Shown: in pieces, positions 16,328-21,198 of the stretch
Position numbering within the stretch: the stretch's first letter is position 1
How the letters are laid out: every line of letters begins with the position of its first letter
Assembly (NCBI GenBank): GCA_020444165.1
Contig: JAHLLK010000085.1
Coordinates: 1-21,198 of the forward strand
Length of the DNA: 21,198 nucleotides
Direction: 5' to 3'
Source: Deltaproteobacteria bacterium
GTDB taxonomy: Bacteria > Desulfobacterota > Desulfarculia > Desulfarculales > Desulfarculaceae
Position numbers and translations under genes: made by a program
The notes under the pieces: generated by a model
Seen by the model: the letters and a program-made list of their open reading frames with translations, nothing else
The model's database searches: none
Told to the model about the DNA's origin: nothing

Positions 16328-17542
16328 CTATCCCCGGCCGGCCAGGGCCCTGGCGTAGACCGCGGCGTAGCCCTGCGCCATTTTCTCCAGACTGAAGCGG
16401 GCTTGGCAGATCTGGCGGGCATGTTCGCCCAGGGCGCGCGCGGCCGCGGGATCGGCCATGAGCCGGGCCATGGCCCGGGCCAGCTCGGGCGGCCGGCGGG
16501 GAGGGACCAGATAACCGGTGCGGCCCGGCTGCACCAACTCCGGGTTGCCGCCCACCTGGCAGGCTATCACCGGCAGGCCGGCGGCCATGGCTTCCAAGAT
16601 CGCCATGGAGATGCCCTCGGAGAGGGAGGGCAGGACCAAGGCGTCGGCCGCGGCCAAGAGGGCGGGAATGTCGTTGCGCTCCCCCAGGAAGAGGGTGGAG
16701 GCCTCCAGGCCCTGCTGCCTGGCCTGCTCCCGCAGCCGGGGCAGCTCCTCCCCGCCGCCCGCCACCACCAGCCGGTGCGCGCGGCCCTCCCGGGCCAGCT
16801 CCGCCGCGGCCGCGAGCAGGGACGGCAGATCCTTGATGGGCGAGAGGCGGCCCACGAACAGGAACACCCACTCCTCCGGGGCCAGGCCCAGGCATTGGCG
16901 GGCCGCCTCGCGCCGGCCGGCCACGGGAGCCAGGGCGGCGCAGTCCACGCCGTTGCAGATGGTGGTGACGCGAGCGGGGTTCAGCCCATGCCGCGCGATG
17001 GCCTGCTCACGGATGGTCTCGCCCACGGAGACCGTCTGGTTGCTGAACCGGGCCCCGATCCCCCGGAGCAGCCGGCGGCGGAACGGGATTTCATGGGCCA
17101 GGCCGTGCAGGGTGGTGACCACCGGAAGCCGGGAAAAGGCCCGGCTCCCCGCCGCATAGGCCCCGGCGAACCAGTTGTGGGCGTGGATCAGGTCCACCGC
17201 CTGCCCGCGGGCCAGGCGGGCCAGGCGGCCGGGCAGGCCCATGTCCAGGCCCGGCGCTTTCCCCAGCTCAAAACAGGAAAACCCCTCGGCCGCAATGATC
17301 TCCCGCAAGGGTCCCTGGCCGTCCAGCGCGGCGAAAAGGGAATCCCAGCCTTCCTGCCGCAAACCCAGGGCCAGGCTCAGGGCCTGTCTTTCCATGCCCC
17401 CGGTCTGGAAGCTGCTGAGCAGCATAAGTACCCTTTGGGCCGCTACGCCGGCCGCGTCGCCGGCCGCGCCGCCGGCCGCGTCGCCGGCCGCGTCGCCGCG
17501 GCTGGCATAGCGAGTCGGGTCAGGTTGCCCTTCGTACGCCAT
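16328..17542 (-). CDS. GT4-family glycosyltransferase with repeat-derived N-terminal extension
   Basis: A GT-B fold, retaining glycosyltransferase that moves sugar from a nucleotide-sugar donor, probably for cell-surface glycan. Signatures: RVLMLLSSFQTGGMERQALS (first strand and glycine loop), DLIHAHNWFAGAYA, VVTTLHGLAHE, ICNGVDCAAL, FLFVGRLSPIKDLPSL and the EX7E-type EGISMAILE near residues 309-317. The first strand needs the RVL residues before Met40 (ATG 17425, AAAGGG upstream). The only in-frame start further upstream is ATG 17542, so the long 404-aa form is annotated. Its first 16 residues (MAYEGQPDPTRYASRG) come from the tandem repeat array and are followed by four D/G-A-A-G units. The ribosome site GGGAG sits eight bases before ATG 17542, inside the previous repeat unit. 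Start at 17425 remains possible but would clip the fold. Confidence 0.9.
   Translation of the reverse strand: MAYEGQPDPTRYASRGDAAGDAAGGAAGDAAGVAAQRVLMLLSSFQTGGMERQALSLALGLRQEGWDSLFAALDGQGPLREIIAAEGFSCFELGKAPGLDMGLPGRLARLARGQAVDLIHAHNWFAGAYAAGSRAFSRLPVVTTLHGLAHEIPFRRRLLRGIGARFSNQTVSVGETIREQAIARHGLNPARVTTICNGVDCAALAPVAGRREAARQCLGLAPEEWVFLFVGRLSPIKDLPSLLAAAAELAREGRAHRLVVAGGGEELPRLREQARQQGLEASTLFLGERNDIPALLAAADALVLPSLSEGISMAILEAMAAGLPVIACQVGGNPELVQPGRTGYLVPPRRPPELARAMARLMADPAAARALGEHARQICQARFSLEKMAQGYAAVYARALAGRG
17447..17494 (-). repeat. 12-base repeat coding for (GDAA)n
   Basis: On the minus strand GACGCGGCCGGC is present four times, one copy with GGC in place of GAC, encoding DAAG DAAG GAAG DAAG. 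The unit length is a multiple of three, so gains or losses would change the length of the glycosyltransferase linker without shifting the frame. Confidence 0.85.
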
Positions 17543-17674
17543 CTAGCGCGCTCCCGAAGGCAGCGTGCCGCGGCTGGCGTAGCGGGGCAGCGTGCCGCTG
17601 CCGGCGTAGCGTGTCGGGGCCGCGTCGCCGCGGCTGGCATAGCGAGTCGGGTCAGGTTGCCCTTCGTACGCCAT
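17543..17674 (-). CDS. possible repeat-encoded 43-residue peptide, unit 2
   Basis: This has the same start as unit 1, with a nine-residue in-frame duplication (RYASRGTLP) before the common end PSGAR. The stop TAG at 17543-17545 is directly followed by the ATG of the glycosyltransferase reading frame, which would give stop-start translational coupling if it is translated. Coding is supported only by the pattern, not by any known family. Confidence 0.3.
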   Translation of the reverse strand: MAYEGQPDPTRYASRGDAAPTRYAGSGTLPRYASRGTLPSGAR

Positions 17675-17779
17675 CTAGCGCGCTCCCGAAGGCAGCGTGC
17701 CGCTGCCGGCGTAGCGTGTCGGGGCCGCGTCGCCGCGGCTGGCAATGCGTGTCGGGTCAGGTTGTCCTTCGTACGCCAT
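17675..17779 (-). CDS. possible repeat-encoded 34-residue peptide, unit 1
   Basis: The ORF begins MAYEGQPDPTRIASRGDAA and ends GTLPSGAR. Its stop TAG abuts the ATG of the next unit. An upstream GGGAG lies nine bases before the ATG. It differs from unit 2 by two silent codon changes (GGA/GGG, ACA/ACT) and Ile for Tyr at position 12. No family is recognised. The alternative is a non-coding repeat that happens to be open. Confidence 0.3.
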   Translation of the reverse strand: MAYEGQPDPTRIASRGDAAPTRYAGSGTLPSGAR

Positions 17780-17793
17780 CTCGCACGCTCCCG

Positions 17794-17873
17794 TAGTTGA
17801 CTTGGGGTCTCATCGAATAAGGAAGCCCCCCAACCACGCGGGGCGAGCAGCCGAATCTGGCCCATACCCCCCA
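17794..17873. other. unassigned spacer between hemA hairpins and the repeat array
   Basis: No gene or clear promoter is seen. The minus-strand frame that is open through the repeat array also runs through here from an ATG at 17865 (MGQIRLLAPRGWGASLFDET), but it has no usable ribosome site. Confidence 0.4.
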
Positions 17874-17899
17874 CGGCAAATGGCGTCAGCCGTTTGCCG
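17874..17899. repeat. 11-bp hairpin beside copy C
   Basis: CGGCAAATGGC (17874-17884) pairs with GCCGTTTGCCG (17889-17899) around GTCA, with one G-T pair. It lies about 80 bases downstream of hemA, beyond copy C of the dispersed hairpin. No T-tract follows on either strand. Confidence 0.5.
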
Positions 17900-17923
17900 C
17901 CGCTTTTCCTTATGGAAAGGGGG

Positions 17924-17975
17924 TGTGGGGGAAAACCTTTCCTTTTGGCTTCAAAAGGAAAGGTTTTCCCCCACA
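17924..17975. repeat. dispersed hairpin family, copy C (24-bp arms)
   Basis: Perfect arms lie at 17924-17947 and 17952-17975 with loop GCTT. The left flank CTTTTCCTTATGGAAAGGGG is shared, in reverse complement, with copy B's right flank. It begins only three bases after the hemA stop codon and is probably the end of the haem operon transcript. Confidence 0.9.
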
Positions 17976-17978
17976 TTC

Positions 17979-19340
17979 TCATTCTTCCAAATCCCCGCCC
18001 TCGCCTTCCCCATTCTCCTCCAAACCAAAAATGCGCCCGGTGAGGGCCAGGTGGGCGCGGGTGGTTTCCTGGTTCTTTTCGTGGGCGCTTTCCTTGAGGA
18101 AGCGGATGGGGTCGTGGAGGAGTTTTTTGATGAGGGAGCGGGTCATGTTGTCGAGGGCCTGGCCGACTTCCGGGCCCGCGGCGCCCAGGATCTTGAGGGT
18201 GCGTTCCAGCTCGGCCCGGCGGATGGCCTCGGCTTTGAGGGTGAGGGCGCTGATGGTGGGGGACACGGCCAGGCTTTCCAGCCAGTGTTGGAACTTCAGC
18301 ACCTCCTCGGCCACGATGAGTTCGGCCTCGGCGGCTTCGCCGGCGCGGTTTTGGCGGTTGGCTTCCACCACCTGGGTCAGGTCGTCGATATCGTAGACAA
18401 AGCAGCCGTCCAGCTCGCCCACCCGCTGGTCCACGTCCCGGGGCACCGCGATGTCGATGAAGAACAGGGGTTTGCCGCGGCGTTTTTTGAGGGCTTTCTT
18501 GGCCATGGCGTGGGTGATGACCGGCTCCACGGCGCCGGTGGAGGTGATGACGATGTCCACCTGACCCAGCACCCGGGGCAGGTCGTCCAGGGAGGCGGCG
18601 GCGCCGCCCCAGCGGCTGGCCAGGTTCACGGCCCGGGCCAGGGTGCGGTTGACCACGGTGATGGAGGAGACGCCTTGGTTCAGGAGGTGCTCGGCGGCCA
18701 GCTCGGCCATCTCGCCGGCGCCGACCAACAGGGCGCCCAGGCCGGCGAGTTCGTCGAAGATTTTCTTGGCCAGCTCCACGGCGGCGAAGGAGACCGACAC
18801 GGCCGCGCCGCCGATGTTGGTTTGGGTGCGCACCCGCTTGGCCACTTGGAAGGTCTTGTGCAAGAGGCGGTTCAGCACGGTGCGGCTGGTGCCCAGGTCG
18901 GCGGCCAGGCGGTAGGCGTCCTTGATCTGGCCCAGGATCTGGGGCTCGCCCACCACCAGGGAATCCAGGCTGCTGGCCACCCGGAACAGATGGCGCACGG
19001 CCTGGCCGTCCAAGTGGGTGTAAAGGGCGGGGGCCAGGCGGTCCGGGGGGAGGTTGCGGCCTTGGGTGAGCCAGTCGCGGATGGTGCCCGCAGCCGCCGG
19101 GGAATCCGCAGCGGCCAGCACCTCCACCCGGTTGCAGGTGGAGATGAGGAAGGCCTCGCGGATGCCCTCCAGTTGGCTGATGGCGGCCAGCCAGTCCCGG
19201 GCCAGGTCGGCCGGCGGGGCCAGGCATTCCCGGACCTCCACCGGGGCGGACTGGTGGTTCAGGCCCACCAGGGCCAGGGTCACGGCGGGCATGGCGATTT
19301 CGCCGCTGGTTGGGGCCGGGCTCGCGTTTTCCGGGCTCAT
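17979..19340 (-). CDS. hemA: glutamyl-tRNA reductase HemA
   Basis: HemA reduces glutamyl-tRNA(Glu) to glutamate-1-semialdehyde with NADPH, the committed step of C5-pathway tetrapyrrole synthesis. Domains: catalytic N-terminus VGLNHQSAPVEVRE and LISTCNRVEV with nucleophile Cys69; then SLDSLVVGEPQILGQIKDAY; NADPH-binding fold around LGALLVGAGEMAELAAEHL and VVNRTLARA; FFIDIAVPRDVDQ; and a C-terminal helical dimerisation domain. Length (453 aa) is normal for the family. ATG 19340 has AGGGGG six bases upstream; an internal Met 16 codons later (MPAVTLALVGLNH) begins the conserved part but lacks a ribosome site. The start is 10 bases after the ccsA stop, so the two are cotranscribed, and hemA is the last gene of the operon. 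Confidence 0.97.
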   Translation of the reverse strand: MSPENASPAPTSGEIAMPAVTLALVGLNHQSAPVEVRECLAPPADLARDWLAAISQLEGIREAFLISTCNRVEVLAAADSPAAAGTIRDWLTQGRNLPPDRLAPALYTHLDGQAVRHLFRVASSLDSLVVGEPQILGQIKDAYRLAADLGTSRTVLNRLLHKTFQVAKRVRTQTNIGGAAVSVSFAAVELAKKIFDELAGLGALLVGAGEMAELAAEHLLNQGVSSITVVNRTLARAVNLASRWGGAAASLDDLPRVLGQVDIVITSTGAVEPVITHAMAKKALKKRRGKPLFFIDIAVPRDVDQRVGELDGCFVYDIDDLTQVVEANRQNRAGEAAEAELIVAEEVLKFQHWLESLAVSPTISALTLKAEAIRRAELERTLKILGAAGPEVGQALDNMTRSLIKKLLHDPIRFLKESAHEKNQETTRAHLALTGRIFGLEENGEGEGGDLEE

Positions 19341-19350
19341 GATCCGCCCC

Positions 19351-20256
19351 CTATCGGCCGGCCGGCGCCGGCGCCGGCGCCAGACCCGGAGCGGGAGGCA
19401 GGGCCGGGGCCGGAGCGGTTTCCCCGCCCAGGTTGGGCAGGGCCTCGAAGCTGTGATAGCCGCCCAGGGCCAGGCCCGCGCCGATGAAGGTGAACACCAG
19501 GGCCGCGAAAGCCAACAAGGTCAGCCAGGCGCCCCGGCGGCCGCGCCAACCCTGCACCAGGCGGGTGTGGATCAGCCCGGCGTAGAGGAGCCAGGTGATG
19601 AGCGCCCAGACCTCCTTGGGGTCCCAACGCCAGTAGCTGCCCAGGGACATCTGGGCGTACACCGCGCCCAGGATGAGCCCCAGGGTCATGAGCACGAAAC
19701 CGGCCATGAGGGCGGCCTGGATCATCTGGTCCAGGCGGCCCAAGGGAGGCAGCCGCCGGTACAGGAGCCCCAGTTCCTTGCCCCGGATGGCCCGGTCCTG
19801 CAAAAGGTACATGATGGCGCCCAAGGCCGTGAGGAACAAGAGGCCGTAGCCGGCCATGAGCGCGAAGACGTGGGCGGCGATCCAGAGGCTCTTGAAAGCC
19901 GGCGCCGTGGGGACGCCCACCCGGGGCAGCACCGCGGCGGCCAGCAAGAGGAGCACGCAGATGGGGGAGCTGACCGCCCCCAGGATCATCACCTGGTGGC
20001 GGAGGTTCACGGCCAGGGTGGCGCCCATGATGCCCCAGGAGAAGAGATCCAGGGACTGGCGCAGGCTGGCCGCGGGCAGGGCCCCGGTTTCCACCCAGGC
20101 GGCGGCCAGGGCCAGGGTGTGCAACGCAAAACCCACACCCAACACGGCCTGGCCCATTTTGAACAGGCCGCGCCGTTGGGTGATGACAAAGGCCAGAAAT
20201 ACGCCGGAGCCCAAGAGATAGGCTACCAGGGTGGCCCAATGCAAAGCGGTGGACAC
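19351..20256 (-). CDS. ccsA: CcsA/HemX-like cytochrome c assembly membrane protein
   Basis: An integral membrane protein of the CcmC/CcsA haem-handling family, expected to move or present haem for attachment to c-type cytochromes (system II with a Ccs1/ResB partner, not seen here). About eight hydrophobic spans are visible. The haem-binding tryptophan-rich motif is present as GSYWRWDPKEVWALITWLLY (~206-225). Histidines in or beside the spans (His46, His129) are candidate haem ligands. The C-terminal ~35 residues are an Ala/Pro-rich tail (APAPALPPAPGLAPAPAPAG) encoded by a GCC/GGC microsatellite. HemX proteins next to hemA have the same fold, and a role in controlling HemA level cannot be excluded. 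The start is GTG 20256, directly after the TAG of the previous gene, with GGAGG a few bases before. Translational coupling is likely. Confidence 0.9.
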   Translation of the reverse strand: MSTALHWATLVAYLLGSGVFLAFVITQRRGLFKMGQAVLGVGFALHTLALAAAWVETGALPAASLRQSLDLFSWGIMGATLAVNLRHQVMILGAVSSPICVLLLLAAAVLPRVGVPTAPAFKSLWIAAHVFALMAGYGLLFLTALGAIMYLLQDRAIRGKELGLLYRRLPPLGRLDQMIQAALMAGFVLMTLGLILGAVYAQMSLGSYWRWDPKEVWALITWLLYAGLIHTRLVQGWRGRRGAWLTLLAFAALVFTFIGAGLALGGYHSFEALPNLGGETAPAPALPPAPGLAPAPAPAGR

Positions 20257-20979
20257 CTAGTCCTCCTCTCCGTTCCCGGAGCCGGAGAGGAGATCCCCGG
20301 GCTCCAGGCCCAGATGGGCCAGGCTCCAGCCCGGCCCCAGTTCCCGCGAAAGAAGCGCCTCCACCCCGGCCGCGTCGCTCTGGGCCACCAGGTCCAGGAG
20401 GTCGGAGTCGGCCAGGCGGTAGAAAATATCCCGGTTGGCCCCGGCGGGCCGGACCCCGGAGGCCGCCTCCGGCCCGTCTCCCTCCAGGAGCCGGGCCCGC
20501 ACCCGGGCCAAAAGGCGGAGATAGGGCCCCCAGGCCGGGCCGAAGACCTGCTCCAACTGCTGGCGCACCCGCCGGGCCACGGCCGGGGAGGCGCCGCCGG
20601 TGGACACGGCCACGGTCAACTCGCCCCGCCGGAAGCTGGCCGGCACCAGGAAATCGCCCCGGCCGGGGTCGTCCACCACGTTGACCCAGACCCCGGCCGC
20701 GCGGGCCAGGTCGGCCACCCGGCGGTTAACCTCGCCCCGGGCCGCGGCCACCACCAGGGCCGCACCAGCCAGGTCCTCGGGCCGGAACGCCCGCTCGGCC
20801 AACTCCACCCCGGGCCGGGCGGCTAGGGCCGCGGTCTCGGGGTGCAACTCCGGGCTCACCAGCCGCACCTCGGCACCCGCGGCCAATAGACTGGCCAGCT
20901 TGCGGGCCGCCACCGGCCCTCCGCCCACCACAAGGCAGCGCCGGCCGGTCAGGTCCAGAAATGCGGGGTAAAGGCCCAT
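20257..20979 (-). CDS. precorrin-2 dehydrogenase / sirohydrochlorin ferrochelatase (Met8/CysG N-terminal type)
   Basis: A bifunctional enzyme that oxidises precorrin-2 to sirohydrochlorin with NAD and inserts Fe to give sirohaem. The N-terminal Rossmann fold shows YPAFLDLTGRRCLVVGGGPV (GxGxxA at ~19-24) and the catalytic region VNVVDDPGRGDFLVPASFRR, where Asp103/Asp104 correspond to the essential CysG Asp104. TVAVSTGGASPAVARRVRQQ follows as in the family. The C-terminal ~65 residues are diverged. There is no CysG methyltransferase half, so uroporphyrinogen methylation must be done by a separate protein. In sulfate reducers the product feeds sirohaem enzymes and alternative haem synthesis; pairing with hemA and ccsA fits this, but that is inference. 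ATG 20979 is first in frame. GGAG is only two bases upstream, so initiation may not depend on it. First gene of the operon. Confidence 0.92.
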   Translation of the reverse strand: MGLYPAFLDLTGRRCLVVGGGPVAARKLASLLAAGAEVRLVSPELHPETAALAARPGVELAERAFRPEDLAGAALVVAAARGEVNRRVADLARAAGVWVNVVDDPGRGDFLVPASFRRGELTVAVSTGGASPAVARRVRQQLEQVFGPAWGPYLRLLARVRARLLEGDGPEAASGVRPAGANRDIFYRLADSDLLDLVAQSDAAGVEALLSRELGPGWSLAHLGLEPGDLLSGSGNGEED

Positions 20980-20987
20980 GGCTCCAA

Positions 20988-21017
20988 TTTATACCAGGCC
21001 AGGGCCAGGGATAACAA
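20988..21017 (-). promoter_or_regulatory. promoter of the sirohaem/ccsA/hemA operon, possibly giving a leaderless mRNA
   Basis: On the minus strand, TTGTTA (21012-21017) is followed after 18 bases by TATAAA (20988-20993), preceded by TGG, which makes an extended -10 (TGnTATAAA). The start of transcription would fall about 20980-20982, within three bases of the ATG at 20979. The mRNA would then have almost no leader. Confidence 0.55.
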
Positions 21018-21038
21018 CCAAGTGGTAAGAAAGGTAAT

Positions 21039-21084
21039 GTGGGGGAAAACCCCTTTTTTTGAAAAAAAAGGGGTTTTCCCCCAC
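21039..21084. repeat. dispersed hairpin family, copy D (22-bp arms)
   Basis: Perfect arms lie at 21039-21060 and 21063-21084 around GA. The right flank (CACCCCCTTTCCTC, then A7 and CTTTG) is the reverse complement of the flank of copy A (CAAAG-T-tract-type sequence then GGGGGTGTGGGG). It lies 11 bases after the stop of the partial frame at the window edge and just upstream of the haem operon promoter. Confidence 0.9.
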
Positions 21085-21095
21085 ACCCCCTTTCC

Positions 21096-21198
21096 TCAAA
21101 AAAACTTTGTATTTTTAACTAGCACGGATATTTCATGGGCGCCGGCCGCGTCGCCGCGGCTGGCGTAGCGGGTCGTGTCAGGTTGCCCTCCGGACGTG
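21096..21198 (-). CDS. 3' end of an ORF containing a diverged copy of the array repeat (partial)
   Basis: The minus-strand frame enters from the right edge as TSGGQPDTTRYASRGDAA, closely matching the repeat-array peptide MAYEGQPDPTRYASRGDAA in the same frame. It continues AGAHEISVLVKNTKFF to a TGA at 21096-21098. DNA similarity covers about 21145-21198. Whether the repeat ends a real gene or is a free-standing element cannot be judged, because the upstream part is outside the window. Confidence 0.4.
   Translation of the reverse strand, partial: TSGGQPDTTRYASRGDAAGAHEISVLVKNTKFF

Larger units (their letters stand above)
17495..17793 (-). repeat. tandem repeat array of ~105-base coding-like units
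   Basis: Read on the minus strand, the units start at 17779, 17674 and 17542, giving lengths of 105, 132 and a final partial copy that runs into the glycosyltransferase. The 27-base size difference is an internal duplication of a segment coding RYASRGTLP. Both lengths are multiples of three. Units are nearly identical: the first two differ at a few bases over the 57 bases after ATG. Each begins ATGGCGTACGAAGG directly after TAG, with GGGAG eight bases before the ATG. A second minus-strand frame is also open across the whole array (RERARWRTKGNLTRLAMPAA per unit), so coding in the first frame is not proven. Each unit also contains the hairpin GCCGCG-TCGC-CGCGGC. Confidence 0.9.

Noticed and set aside
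17495..17793. CRISPR array
   Set aside because: The repeats are directly tandem with no unique spacers, units exceed 100 bases, and no cas gene is present.
17443..17865. Minus-strand ORF in another frame spanning the repeat array (RERARWRTKGN units)
   Set aside because: It is open throughout, but the only start (ATG 17865) has G-run immediately before it and no ribosome site at proper distance, and it does not join any known domain. Kept only as a caution in reading the array.

Overview
The window is very GC-rich and its non-coding stretches are full of hairpins. Three features suggest a Gram-negative, Deltaproteobacteria/Desulfobacterota-like chromosome: a PAS-type hybrid histidine kinase with a [11 protein letters not shown]-box, a compact precorrin-2 dehydrogenase/ccsA/hemA haem operon, and an autotransporter barrel that requires an outer membrane. 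The phylum call is inference from gene style and order; no rRNA or tRNA gene was recognised.

Layout. On the plus strand (1-7253): the 3' part of a class IV PLP aminotransferase; a hybrid PAS/histidine kinase/receiver protein whose frame runs upstream of its first normal start codon; uvrC (nucleotide excision repair); tatB and tatC overlapping by 8 bases; and a lone MNT-type nucleotidyltransferase closed by a good intrinsic terminator. From 7257 on, every gene lies on the minus strand. In order of increasing coordinate these are: a secreted tyrosine-phosphatase-like domain fused to an autotransporter barrel, behind a near-consensus promoter; mscL with a C-terminal zinc ribbon; a possible 39-residue ORF; an unrecognised 374-residue protein; a two-module M16 zinc peptidase with a signal peptide; a CapK/PaaK-like adenylate-forming enzyme; a GT4 glycosyltransferase; and the tetrapyrrole operon. 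That operon is transcribed precorrin-2 dehydrogenase, then ccsA, then hemA.

How the genes relate. The last three genes form one tight unit: the first two abut (TAG directly followed by GTG) and the next pair is 10 bases apart. It links sirohaem/haem precursor supply with cytochrome c maturation. tatBC exports folded proteins. The glycosyltransferase and CapK-like gene are probably an envelope or surface polysaccharide pair.

The most unusual content is in three places. (1) The phosphatase-autotransporter fusion is predicted to place a CX5R phosphatase on the cell surface. (2) A tandem repeat at 17495-17793 has units of 105 and 132 bases. Each unit reads as a mini-ORF with TAG directly followed by the next ATG, and the last copy fuses in frame to the glycosyltransferase, apparently supplying its start codon. 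A diverged copy lies at the window's right edge. (3) Four related long perfect hairpins each sit 3-56 bases after the stop codon of a minus-strand reading frame, with shared flanking sequence that gives them orientation. They look like a dispersed 3'-end element family.
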